This document shows, in pieces, positions 12,605 through 19,690 of a DNA stretch of 44,866 nt. Origin of the DNA: Colimorpha sp002372855 (GTDB lineage: Bacteria > Bacteroidota > Bacteroidia > Bacteroidales > P3); contig CAMOOR010000012.1 of assembly GCA_946621635.1 (NCBI GenBank), positions 1 through 44,866 of the forward strand, given 5' to 3'. The number at the start of each line of letters is the position of its first letter. The stretch's first letter is position 1. The position numbers and the translations under genes were made by a program. Below the pieces are notes generated by a model. It searched no databases and had not been told where the DNA came from. It worked only from the letters and a program-made list of their open reading frames with translations.

Positions 12605-12679
12605 AACTAAACACTAAACACTTAACACTAAACACTAAACACTCATCACTCATCACTCCTCACTCCTCACTCCTCACTC
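12605..12679. repeat. Mixed heptamer array (AACACTA, ACTCATC, ACTCCTC types)
   Basis: About ten tandem 7-bp units shift gradually from AACACTA/AACACTT through CACTCAT to CACTCCT. It lies between the sigma-factor promoter and copy 2 of the palindromic element. It looks like divergence of one heptamer into several types within a single array. Confidence 0.85.
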
Positions 12680-12689
12680 AAAACTCCCC

Positions 12690-12850
12690 CAACGAGGGAC
12701 CAAATTCGGCCCTTCTCATATAGTTCCTATATACTTCTCATATACTTCTTATATCACCTATATAAGAAGTATATGAGAAGTATATGAGAACGATATAAGA
12801 ACGATATAAGAAATGTCGAATTATGTACCTCTTCGACCCCTCTCGGACCC
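12690..12850 (-). repeat. Palindromic 11-bp-period element, copy 2
   Basis: The core at 12704-12821 is 118 bp, the same length as copies 1 and 4, in the opposite orientation to copy 1. Only scattered substitutions distinguish it (for example GTCGAAT for GCCGAAT at one end). The flank GAGGGGTCGAAGAGGTACAT and a further GGGGTCCGAGA stretch are shared with copy 1. It lies between two sigma-factor operons. Confidence 0.9.
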
Positions 12851-12861
12851 CCGCCAACCGG

Positions 12862-12883
12862 GAGACGCGGCATGCCGCGTCTC
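12862..12883. repeat. Perfect 22-bp palindrome (GAGACGCGGCA and its complement)
   Basis: A perfect, loopless GC-rich palindrome with 11-bp arms lies between element copy 2 and the terminator of the Spy-like gene. Its right side continues with TACA. Very similar GAGACGCG...CGCGTCTC palindromes recur between genes in other bacterial genomes, to my knowledge. Confidence 0.75.
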
Positions 12884-12896
12884 TACATTGGGGGAC

Positions 12897-12923
12897 AAAA
12901 AAAAAGGAGCCCTTGCGGGCTCC
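12897..12923 (-). terminator. Intrinsic terminator of the ECF/Spy operon
   Basis: On the minus strand a 7-bp GC stem (GGAGCCC with GGGCTCC, 12923-12906, loop of 4) is followed by a run of nine T (12905-12897). It lies 28 nt past the stop of the Spy-like gene. Confidence 0.88.
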
Positions 12924-12951
12924 CACACTATGAAAAAAATTAAAACCTTTT

Positions 12952-13380
12952 CTATTTCTTCTTGCCACGGTGGTGGCGTTTGTTGGCGGCTTTCAGCTCT
13001 TTGCGCTGCTCGGGGGTGAGCACTTCGTCGATGCGGACCTTGGTGGCGTACATCTCGCGCGAGACTTGGGCCTGGAGCCTGGCTTCGCGGTCGAAGAGAG
13101 GGTAGAGCGCGCGGCTCTGGTCGCCGTCGAGGTCCATGTAGCGGCCGATGCTGTCGCGGACGGCTTTTTGTTCTTTGCGCAGTTTGTCGACACGTTCCTT
13201 GCTTTCGGCGGTGATGGTTTCCAGTTTGCGTTTCTGGGTGGCGTTGAGGTCGCTGACGAGTTCCGTGATGTCGGCCCGCGGCTCGGGTTTGCCGCCTTCG
13301 CGGTGGGGGTGCTGGGCCAGGGCCGCGGAGAGCTGCATGCCCATGAATGCCGCCAGGGCCAGTGCGATGGTTTTCTTCAT
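12952..13380 (-). CDS. Spy/CpxP-like periplasmic protein
   Basis: This 142-residue protein has a signal peptide (about residues 1-22, cleaved after ALA), then a basic, charged helical domain. The motif LTPEQ near residue 121 is the LTxxQ signature of the Spy/CpxP family, and NATQK near residue 47 may be a degenerate first copy. Spy is a periplasmic chaperone and CpxP a stress-signalling modulator. The gene is last in a three-gene operon behind an ECF sigma factor and a small membrane protein and ends at a strong terminator. That arrangement suits an envelope-stress response effector or feedback sensor. The lysine/arginine/histidine-rich tail (RHHRGKKK) is notable. Confidence 0.82.
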   Translation of the reverse strand: MKKTIALALAAFMGMQLSAALAQHPHREGGKPEPRADITELVSDLNATQKRKLETITAESKERVDKLRKEQKAVRDSIGRYMDLDGDQSRALYPLFDREARLQAQVSREMYATKVRIDEVLTPEQRKELKAANKRHHRGKKK

Positions 13381-13402
13381 TTCTATCGGTTTTTTTGCGG
13401 TT

Positions 13403-13738
13403 TTATTCGGTTGTTTCGGCGGTTTCGTCGTCGTAGAGGCACTCGATGGGGTTGACGGCGGCGGTTTCGACGGAGGCGTAGTAGTCGTAGTCGGAGACGT
13501 AGGCCATCATGCGGCCGATGCCTTCCTCGTCGTAGGAGCGGAAGGAGGCCACGTTGAAGACCACCACGGCGGCGACGGCGGCGACAGCGGTGAGCGCCAC
13601 GGTGCGCCAGAGGGCGGTGCGGTGCGCGGGGCGCAGGTAGGGCTTGCAGCGCACCTGGGCCATCACGGCGTCGACCACATCGACCTGCTTGGGACAGGTC
13701 TGGCGCGACAGGATTTGTAGTTGTTCTTCTATATTCAT
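13403..13738 (-). CDS. Small membrane protein, probable anti-sigma factor
   Basis: This 111-residue protein has a cytosolic N-terminal segment (about residues 1-45), one transmembrane helix (about 46-63) and an acidic, tyrosine-rich outer tail. It lies 10 nt downstream of an ECF sigma-factor gene and 22 nt upstream of a Spy-like gene. The topology and position fit an anti-sigma factor that holds the sigma factor at the membrane. No known anti-sigma motif is visible, so the role is inferred. Confidence 0.65.
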   Translation of the reverse strand: MNIEEQLQILSRQTCPKQVDVVDAVMAQVRCKPYLRPAHRTALWRTVALTAVAAVAAVVVFNVASFRSYDEEGIGRMMAYVSDYDYYASVETAAVNPIECLYDDETAETTE

Positions 13739-13748
13739 CTCGTTTTCG

Positions 13749-14282
13749 TTATTGTTTCACTTCTTTGGCCAGGTTCTTCTTGGCACGGAAGATGAGCGAT
13801 TCCACCTTGGCGAGGGTGCACTGCATGACGTCGGCGATCTGCTGGTAGGAGAAGTTCTCGAAAGTGTAGAGCACCAGGGCGGTGCGCTGTTCGTCCTTGA
13901 GGTGCCCGATGGCGGTGCGCAGCTGCTCGAGCTGTTCGCGGTGGATGATTTCCTGCTCGGCGTTGCGGTCGGGCGAGGGGTCGTCGGGGCGTGTCTCGTA
14001 TTCGTCGGTGCTCACGTAGCGTTTGCTTTTGTTGAGCATCTTGCAGACGGTGTTGACGGTGATGCGGTAGATGAAAGAACTCAGCTTCGAATCGAAGCGG
14101 AAGCGCGGCAGGGCCATGTAGAGCTCAACGAAGACCTGTTGGGTCACTTCCTCGGTTTCGAGGCGCGTGCCGCAGAGTTTGTACGTCAGGTTGGCCACTA
14201 TTTGCTGGTAGCGCCGCACTATTTCGGCGTACTGCTCGGTGTCTCCGGCAAGGATCTTCTGGACTATCTCTTTGTCTTCCAC
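13749..14282 (-). CDS. ECF sigma factor
   Basis: This 177-residue RNA polymerase sigma factor has region 2 at about residues 20-85 (EEVTQQVFVELYMALPRF, then SSFIYRITVNTV) and region 4 at about 118-170 with a helix-turn-helix (FSYQQIADVMQCTLAKVESLIFRAKKNL). The start is a GTG at 14280-14282; the encoded N-terminus aligns well with ECF factors, and no ATG exists nearby in frame. It leads a compact operon with a membrane protein and a Spy-like protein. It probably answers to envelope stress and may regulate its own operon. Confidence 0.92.
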   Translation of the reverse strand: MEDKEIVQKILAGDTEQYAEIVRRYQQIVANLTYKLCGTRLETEEVTQQVFVELYMALPRFRFDSKLSSFIYRITVNTVCKMLNKSKRYVSTDEYETRPDDPSPDRNAEQEIIHREQLEQLRTAIGHLKDEQRTALVLYTFENFSYQQIADVMQCTLAKVESLIFRAKKNLAKEVKQ

Positions 14283-14394
14283 TGGCTCGATTCGTTATTA
14301 GGTACGGGATGAATATGTTTTATTGCACTTGTTTCGGGAAAAATATTTTTTTTTTCGGAATTTTCCCTACACTTCAATATAAGTTTCTTATTTT

Positions 14395-14488
14395 ACGACA
14401 ACATTGACAACAGGGACAACCTGCACCCCGCAACATGCGGTGTGCTCTGGACTGCGTCAGCTGTTGTTTGTGTTGTCATTGTTGTCGT
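14395..14488. repeat. Nested inverted repeat between hslR and the ECF gene
   Basis: Outer arms ACGACAACATTGACAACA (14395-14412) and its complement (14471-14488) pair with one mismatch in 18. Inside is a second stem, GCACCCCGCA with TGCGGTGTGC. It has no coding potential. It lies between the divergence-free minus-strand genes, upstream of hslR and directly before a heptamer array. It could be another small mobile palindrome or a structured leader. Confidence 0.7.
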
Positions 14489-14491
14489 CAC

Positions 14492-14550
14492 TTTAAACCC
14501 TAAACATTAAACATTAAACATTAAACATTAAACCTTAAACCTTAAACCTT
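14492..14550. repeat. Heptamer array, TTAAACA/TTAAACC type
   Basis: About eight 7-bp units (TTAAACA and TTAAACC) run up to the TAA stop of hslR; the stop codon abuts the last unit. Confidence 0.85.
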
Positions 14551-14920
14551 ATTCATATTTGAACTTCTCGATGTCGCGGCGTTCGCGTTTGGTGGGGCGT
14601 CCGACGCCGCGGTCGCGTTTCTCGAAGGCGTACTGGCGTGCCATCTGTATGCGCTCGTATTCCTCCTGCGGCGTGCGGTCGATCATGAAGCCCTGAACCA
14701 GGGGGGCGCCGACGCGGTTGGGCGGTATGGCGAGGACCTCGATTTCTTTGTGCAGCTGGTCGATGTTGAGGCTGTAGCGTTCGCCTTCCTTCACCTCGTG
14801 CGAGGGTTTGAGGCTGCGGCCGTCGGAGGTCATCGAGACCTTGCCGCACTGGCAGGCGTCTGCCGCCAGCGACCGTGTTTTGTAGAGGCGCACCGCCCAG
14901 AGGTATTTGTCGAGACGCAT
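14549..14920 (-). CDS. hslR: S4-domain RNA-binding heat-shock protein 15
   Basis: This 123-residue protein has an N-terminal S4 RNA-binding domain (MRLDKYLWAVRLYKTRSLA, residues 1-19, then the VKEGERYSL strand) and a basic C-terminal tail (GRPTKRERRD). Hsp15 binds free 50S subunits carrying stalled peptidyl-tRNA and helps ribosome recycling. The length is typical. It is preceded by the tonB-like gene across a GTGTTAA heptamer array and is the last gene of this minus-strand run. Confidence 0.92.
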   Translation of the reverse strand: MRLDKYLWAVRLYKTRSLAADACQCGKVSMTSDGRSLKPSHEVKEGERYSLNIDQLHKEIEVLAIPPNRVGAPLVQGFMIDRTPQEEYERIQMARQYAFEKRDRGVGRPTKRERRDIEKFKYE

Positions 14921-14924
14921 TTTT

Positions 14925-14966
14925 AGTGTTAAGTGTTAAGTGTTAAGTGTTAAGTGTTTAGTGTTA
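14925..14966. repeat. Heptamer array, GTGTTAA type
   Basis: Five to six 7-bp units (AAGTGTT) fill the gap between the TonB-like stop codon and the hslR start. The TonB-like stop TAA joins the array. Confidence 0.85.
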
Positions 14967-15707
14967 TATTTTGAAGATGTAGGTGATGGTGCCGATCTGC
15001 TCCTCGGGGGCGAAGGTGGAGGCGTTGAAGCGGGCGCGTTTGGCGGCCGCCTTGGCCTGTTCGACGAGACTGCCGGTGGTGATGGTGGAGCCCTGGTAGG
15101 GGGCTTCGGTGCGCACCACGCGGCCCTGCTGGTCGACCCAGATGCGAACCACTATCTTGCCCTGCTGGTTGGAGTTGTATTCGGGTTTGGGGAGCACGAC
15201 GGCACTGCGCCCTTTGAGGTTGTAGTTGCCGTTGCCGCCGCCGTTGCCGGTGTAGTTGTTGCTGGTGGGGGTGCCGTTGGGGTTGCCCTGGTTGCCCTGG
15301 CCGGTGCTGACGCCCTGGCTGCCGCCGCCGGAGGTCCGGTTGCGCTTGCCGGGGAAGAGGGCGTTCTTGTTGATTTCGGGTTCCTTGTTCTCCACCACAG
15401 GCTGTTCCTGCGCGGCGGGGTTGGTGACGTTGCCGGGGTTGGGGCTGGAGGGTACGGGCACCGTGGGTTCGGTGCGCTGGGTGACCACCTGCTGCTGCGA
15501 TGCCGGAGGGGCGTAGTTGGCGGCCTCGCTGGCGGGCTCGGGGCTGTCGCCCTGGCCGAAGTCGCTGTCGCCGAGGTTCACCTCGACGCCCTCTTCGGGT
15601 ATGGGCGGGTCGGGCGGCGTGTAGGCGAAGATGTTGAGGCTCATCAACAGCACAGACAGCAGGACGATGACCGCGGTGGCTATTCCGGATTTAAGCTTTG
15701 CATTCAT
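14964..15707 (-). CDS. TonB-family energy transducer
   Basis: This 247-residue protein has an N-terminal transmembrane anchor (about residues 8-29), a long Pro/Asn/Gly/Gln-rich periplasmic linker and a C-terminal TonB-like domain (about 160-247). That domain has the pattern KIVVRIWVDQQGRVV, then ARFNASTFAPEEQIGTITYIFKI. With the adjacent ExbB and ExbD homologues it would transfer proton-motive-force energy to outer-membrane receptors. The C-terminal domain lacks a clear YP motif, as in several Bacteroidota members. It starts 6 nt after exbD. Confidence 0.88.
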   Translation of the reverse strand: MNAKLKSGIATAVIVLLSVLLMSLNIFAYTPPDPPIPEEGVEVNLGDSDFGQGDSPEPASEAANYAPPASQQQVVTQRTEPTVPVPSSPNPGNVTNPAAQEQPVVENKEPEINKNALFPGKRNRTSGGGSQGVSTGQGNQGNPNGTPTSNNYTGNGGGNGNYNLKGRSAVVLPKPEYNSNQQGKIVVRIWVDQQGRVVRTEAPYQGSTITTGSLVEQAKAAAKRARFNASTFAPEEQIGTITYIFKI

Positions 15708-15713
15708 GGCGTT

Positions 15714-16127
15714 TTACTGTTTGGGGGACGTGGCCAGGATGACCTTGTGCTTGGTGCCGGTGGCGTTGTTGATGTTGTTGACGGCGTCGATGACGTTGAC
15801 GACGTCCTGCACGGGCACCTCCTTGTCGGCGCGGAGCACCACGCAGGCATCCTCGATGCCGCTCTCGATGCCGGCGGCGATGTGCTGCTGCAGCTCGCTG
15901 ACGGGCACCGCCGTCTCGCCGACGTAGAAGTTGTGCTCGGGGTCGATGTAGACGGTGACGTTCTGCTTGGCCATGGTGCGGCTCGAGCTCTCGGGAAGCA
16001 TGAGCTTCACGGCGTTGGGGGCGATGAGCGTCGAGGTGATCATGAAGAAGATGAGCAGCAGGAACACCAGGTCGGACATCGACGACGAGGAGGTCTCTAT
16101 CTTGATTTGATTGCGTGTCTTGATCAT
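15714..16127 (-). CDS. exbD: ExbD/TolR biopolymer transport protein
   Basis: This 137-residue protein has one transmembrane helix (about residues 18-36, LVFLLLIFFMITSTLI), preceded by the cytosolic segment MSD and followed by a periplasmic ExbD domain with the KLMLPES motif. Family members carry a proton-relay aspartate in the helix; here Asp19 of SDLVFLL occupies that position. It forms the motor complex with ExbB and the TonB-like protein. It is the middle gene of an exbB-exbD-tonB set. Confidence 0.93.
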   Translation of the reverse strand: MIKTRNQIKIETSSSSMSDLVFLLLIFFMITSTLIAPNAVKLMLPESSSRTMAKQNVTVYIDPEHNFYVGETAVPVSELQQHIAAGIESGIEDACVVLRADKEVPVQDVVNVIDAVNNINNATGTKHKVILATSPKQ

Positions 16128-16203
16128 TCAGTTTCAGTTTTTAGTTTTAGTTTTCAGTTATTGCGTGCGCTATAAACTTAAACTTTTAACTTAAACTCAC
16201 GAC

Positions 16204-16917
16204 TCATGCCGGTTCGTGCAGGAGGTCCATGAACTCGTTGGCGCGCACCTCGAGTTCGAAGACGACCTTGTTGATGCGGGTGACGAGGAGGTTGTGGAGG
16301 AAGTAGCAGACGATGCCGACGATGAGGCCGCCGACGGTGGTCACCATGGCGGTGTAGATGCCCGAGGCGAGCATCTGGATGTCGATGTTGTTGCCGGCAT
16401 GGGCCATCTCCTGGAAGGCGGAGATCATGCCCACCACGGTGCCAAGGAAGCCGATCATGGGGCCGAGGGATGCCACGGTGGCCACGAGGGAGACGCGGCG
16501 TTCGAGGTTGGCCACCTCGAGCTGGCCCTCGTTCTCGATGGCAGCCTGGATGTCGGGCAGCGGACGGCCGAGGCGCGAGAAGCCCTTGTCGATCATGCGG
16601 CCCAGGGGGGTGTTGGTCTGCTTGGAGAGGCTGCGGGCCTCGTCGATGTTGCCCTGGTGGACATATTCGCGGATATTCTTCATGAAGACGTTGTCTTCCT
16701 CGCCCTTGAGGGCGGCGCTGAGGGTGAGGTAGCGCTCGATGAAGATGTAGATGGCCAGCACCAACAGCAGGGCCAGCACAAGCATAATCCAACCGCCGCT
16801 GACGGCCATATCCCAGATGGTGATGTTCTCGGCCTTTTCGGTGGCGTTGGCAACGGTTTCGGCGGCAGCCTGCGCTGCGGCAGGGTCGCTCTGGATCAAT
16901 AAGAGTGGGTTCATCAT
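16204..16917 (-). CDS. exbB: MotA/TolQ/ExbB proton channel protein
   Basis: This 237-residue membrane protein has three hydrophobic helices: about residues 42-62, then two near the C-terminus (about 140-165 and 185-208). The family motif SLGPMIGFLGTVVGMI introduces the second. It forms the proton-conducting pentamer around ExbD. The N-terminal region (residues 1-38) is alanine-rich and periplasmic. Two adjacent in-frame ATG codons (16917 and 16914) are possible starts. The 79-nt gap to the upstream DUF5683 gene leaves room for its own promoter, but I see no good TAnnTTTG box. Confidence 0.93.
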   Translation of the reverse strand: MMNPLLLIQSDPAAAQAAAETVANATEKAENITIWDMAVSGGWIMLVLALLLVLAIYIFIERYLTLSAALKGEEDNVFMKNIREYVHQGNIDEARSLSKQTNTPLGRMIDKGFSRLGRPLPDIQAAIENEGQLEVANLERRVSLVATVASLGPMIGFLGTVVGMISAFQEMAHAGNNIDIQMLASGIYTAMVTTVGGLIVGIVCYFLHNLLVTRINKVVFELEVRANEFMDLLHEPA

Positions 16918-16996
16918 GTGTGTTTGCTTTTTGTTATTATGCTTCTATTAACGTGTTATTGTCTTATTTATTATGTGCACAGGGCATCATTTTTTT

Positions 16997-17587
16997 TCAA
17001 AACGAGAGGGTGAGGCCCACGGTGGGCTGCCATCCAGCGAGGGTGGGCTGCAGGCCGGGGCTGACGGCGAGGGTGAGGTCGTCGTCGATGCGGAAGTCGT
17101 AGAGATGGCCGAAGACGTAGGCATCGACGAGGTTGAGAGCGTAGATGCCAGCGGCGATGATGACCATCAGCTGGAAGTTGCGGTTGTAGGAGTTGTAGAG
17201 GCTGTAGATGCTCGAGGTGGGATAGGAGGCGTAGTCGGCCAGGTTGGTGGCGTCGTTGTTGTTGACGCGGTAAAGGTACTCGTCCTTGAACATGACCATG
17301 CGGTCGTAGTTGTAGTAGGCATAGTAGCCCACGCCGGCCAGGGCGCCGTAGATGATGGGAATTTTCCAGGCCTGGCCGTTGTAGACCTGGCCGCCGCCGG
17401 GAAGGATGGACCAGAGGAGGGCCTTGGTGGCCGAATGCTCCTCGGGGACGGTGACGGTCTTGGTGCTCACCGGGTCCTCGAGGCCGACGACCCGCTGCGC
17501 CTTGGCCGAGGGACAAAAAGAAAAGAGGAGAACCGTGCCGATGCCTAGCAGCAGCATTGTTCTCCCCATTCCTCTTTCCGCTCTCAT
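16997..17587 (-). CDS. DUF5683 membrane protein
   Basis: This 196-residue protein has a signal peptide ending at about AKA, followed by the DUF5683 signature region SILPGGGQVYNGQAWKIPI and two or three further hydrophobic segments. The function of DUF5683 is unknown; it commonly follows parB in Bacteroidota, as here. The ATG at 17587 lies 7 nt after the parB stop and was chosen over one at 17605, which would overlap parB; a later ATG (17572) is also possible. Its position between parAB and the exbB set may link segregation genes to envelope genes. Confidence 0.83.
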   Translation of the reverse strand: MRAERGMGRTMLLLGIGTVLLFSFCPSAKAQRVVGLEDPVSTKTVTVPEEHSATKALLWSILPGGGQVYNGQAWKIPIIYGALAGVGYYAYYNYDRMVMFKDEYLYRVNNNDATNLADYASYPTSSIYSLYNSYNRNFQLMVIIAAGIYALNLVDAYVFGHLYDFRIDDDLTLAVSPGLQPTLAGWQPTVGLTLSF

Positions 17588-17594
17588 GGTTGCG

Positions 17595-18467
17595 CTATTT
17601 CTCAAGGAGTGAGACGATGCGCTCGAAGTCGCTGTCCGAATTGAAGAGGATGGTCAGCGACCCTTTGCCGCGCTGGGAGCGTTTGATTTCGACGGCCGAC
17701 TGGAGGCGCTCCTTCAACCGGCTCTGGGCGGCGGCGTGCACGGCAGGCAGCTCGCCGCGCTTCTTGACGGGGGCCACGGGTTTCTTCTTGGCGTTCTTGG
17801 CCATCTCCTCGGCCTGGTGGACGGAGAGGTGGCGGTCGATGATGGCATGCAGAATCTCGAGGTGCAGGTCGATGTCCTCGACGTTGATCAGGGCGCGGGC
17901 GTGGGCCATGCTGATCTGGTCGTTGCTGAGGGCCAGCTGGGTCTCGGCCGGCAGGTTGAGCAGGCGAAGGTAGTTGGTGATAGTGGAGCGGTTCTTGCCG
18001 ACCTTCTCGCTGAGCTGGTCGTGGGTCAGGCGGCATTCCTCGATGAGGGCCTTGTAGGCCAGGGCGACCTCCATGGCGTTGAGGTTCTCGCGCTGGATGT
18101 TCTCCACCAGGGCCATCTCCATCATCTGGTTGTCGGTGGCCACACGCACGTAGGCCGGCACCTCCTTGAGGCCTGCCAGCTGGGCGGCGCGGCAACGGCG
18201 CTCGCCGGCGATGAGCTGGTAGGTGTCGTCCGGCATCTTGCGCACGGTGACAGGGGTGATGACACCCTGCTGACGGATGGACTGCGCCAGTTCCTCCAGG
18301 GCCTCGGGGGCGAACTCCTTGCGCGGCTGGTAGGGGTTGGCGACAATCTTCTTCAGGGGTATGGTGCTGATGGCGGCGGTCACGGTGTTCGACATCTCGA
18401 AATCCTTCGTGTCGGGCAAAATGGAACTCAAACCGCGGCCCAAGCCTCCGCTCTTCTTGTTAGTCAT
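17595..18467 (-). CDS. parB: Chromosome-partitioning protein ParB
   Basis: This 290-residue protein has the ParB/Spo0J CTPase domain (about residues 30-125) with the motifs NPYQPRKEF and AGERRCRAAQLAGL, followed by a helix-turn-helix parS-binding region (about 130-210, LSEKVGKNRSTITNYLRLL) and a short C-terminal dimerisation domain. ParB loads at parS and spreads as a CTP-dependent clamp. The gene is 6 nt downstream of parA. No parS sequence close to the usual consensus was noticed in this window. Confidence 0.96.
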   Translation of the reverse strand: MTNKKSGGLGRGLSSILPDTKDFEMSNTVTAAISTIPLKKIVANPYQPRKEFAPEALEELAQSIRQQGVITPVTVRKMPDDTYQLIAGERRCRAAQLAGLKEVPAYVRVATDNQMMEMALVENIQRENLNAMEVALAYKALIEECRLTHDQLSEKVGKNRSTITNYLRLLNLPAETQLALSNDQISMAHARALINVEDIDLHLEILHAIIDRHLSVHQAEEMAKNAKKKPVAPVKKRGELPAVHAAAQSRLKERLQSAVEIKRSQRGKGSLTILFNSDSDFERIVSLLEK

Positions 18468-18473
18468 AGCTTT

Positions 18474-19241
18474 TTATTTACTGTTTCTTTTAAGAATCTC
18501 CTGCGCCAGGTTGAGGTAGTTGACGGCACCCGTCGACGCGGCGTCGTGCATGATGATGCTCTTGCCGTAGGACGGCGCTTCGGCCAGCTTGGTGTTGCGG
18601 TAGATGAGGGTGTCGAACACCATCTGTTTGAAGTGTCCGCGCACATCCTCCACCACCTGGCGGGCCAGGCGCAGACGGTTGTCGTACATGGTGATGAGCA
18701 GGCCCTCGATGGAGAGCTTGGGGTTGAGGCGTGTCTGCACGATGCGCACCGTGTTGAGCAGCTTGCCCAGGCCCTCGAGGGCGAAGTACTCACTCTGGAT
18801 GGGGATGATGACCGAATCCGACGCCGTGAGGGCGTTGATGGTAATCAGACCCAGCGACGGCGAGCAGTCGATGATGATGAAGTCGTAGTCGTCCCTCACC
18901 GGCTCCAGGGTGCGCGCCAGGAACTGCTCGCGGCCCTTCTCGTTGATCAGCTCCACCTCGGCACCGACGAGGTCGATGCGTGTGGGCAGCAGGTCGAGGT
19001 TCGGTGTGTCGGTCTCGACGATGACATCTTTCACCTGAGCCTGCCCGAGGATGCAGTCGTAGACGCTCTTCTCCAGCTCGTCGGGGTTGAAACCGAGGCC
19101 GGAGGTGGCGTTGGCCTGCGGATCGCAGTCCACCAGCAGCACCTTCTTCTCGAGCACTGCCAGCGAGGCGCTCAGGTTCACTGCCGTGGTGGTCTTCCCC
19201 ACCCCGCCTTTCTGGTTGGCTACAGATATTATCTTAGACAT
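18474..19241 (-). CDS. parA: Chromosome-partitioning ATPase ParA (Soj)
   Basis: This 255-residue protein has the deviant Walker A motif KGGVGKTT at residues 11-18, Walker A' CDPQANATSG and Walker B-like FIIIDCSPSLG. It lacks an N-terminal DNA-binding extension, so it is of the chromosomal Soj type. It acts with ParB in origin segregation. It follows the DUF3276 gene by 6 nt. Confidence 0.97.
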   Translation of the reverse strand: MSKIISVANQKGGVGKTTTAVNLSASLAVLEKKVLLVDCDPQANATSGLGFNPDELEKSVYDCILGQAQVKDVIVETDTPNLDLLPTRIDLVGAEVELINEKGREQFLARTLEPVRDDYDFIIIDCSPSLGLITINALTASDSVIIPIQSEYFALEGLGKLLNTVRIVQTRLNPKLSIEGLLITMYDNRLRLARQVVEDVRGHFKQMVFDTLIYRNTKLAEAPSYGKSIIMHDAASTGAVNYLNLAQEILKRNSK

Positions 19242-19247
19242 TTTTGT

Positions 19248-19583
19248 TTAGAACTTAAAATCGATCTCGTCCAGTTTACTCTCAGTGTCGTTGTGCCAGT
19301 TGTCCTCCACCACCACGGGCGGCGGCACGATGCCGGTCTCGATGAACGAGAAGGCGTTGTCCAGGCCCTGGCGGAACTTGTCGAAATCCTCCTTGTAGAG
19401 GAACATCTTGTTCTTCTCGAAATAGACCTCGCCGGTGTTGTTGTCGAAAAGCTTGCGGCTCTCAGTAATGGTGATGAACTTGTCACCGCCACGGGTTTCT
19501 TTCACATCGAAGAAATATCTGCGCTTTCCGGCGGGGATGGCTTGACTGTAAAGTTCTTCTTTTCTTTGCTCTTTGTTGTCCAT
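19248..19583 (-). CDS. DUF3276 PUR-alpha-like nucleic-acid-binding protein
   Basis: This 111-residue protein matches the small PUR-alpha-like (DUF3276) proteins of Bacteroidota. The single PUR repeat (about residues 20-90) includes KRRYFFDVKETRGGDKFITI and the helix FDKFRQGLDNAFSFIE. PUR repeats bind single-stranded DNA or RNA. It is the first gene of the parA-parB set here, with a TATTTTTG -7 box about 35 nt upstream. The family is clear; its role in this species is unknown. Confidence 0.9.
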   Translation of the reverse strand: MDNKEQRKEELYSQAIPAGKRRYFFDVKETRGGDKFITITESRKLFDNNTGEVYFEKNKMFLYKEDFDKFRQGLDNAFSFIETGIVPPPVVVEDNWHNDTESKLDEIDFKF

Positions 19584-19616
19584 AAACTCTGCTTTATTAC
19601 GTTAAAATTCGAATTG

Positions 19617-19624
19617 CAAAAATA
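19617..19624 (-). promoter_or_regulatory. -7 box upstream of the DUF3276-parAB operon
   Basis: The minus strand reads TATTTTTG, fitting TAnnTTTG, 34 nt before the start codon. No matching -33 TTG is evident at 19-21 nt. Confidence 0.5.
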
Positions 19625-19690
19625 GATATTTTTTCTTTATCGGATGGGTACAGCTGAATAAAGTTATCAACACGACCCGGTTAAAGTCAT

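Noticed and set aside
12605..12850. Possible CRISPR array in the repeat-dense gap
   Set aside because: Repeats are contiguous 7-bp or 11-bp units with no unique spacers, and no cas gene is present.
19664..19672. TTATCAACA as a DnaA box and a replication origin near parAB, dnaB and dnaN
   Set aside because: It is a single imperfect match; there is no box cluster, AT-rich unwinding region or dnaA. parAB, dnaB and dnaN are separated by unrelated genes.
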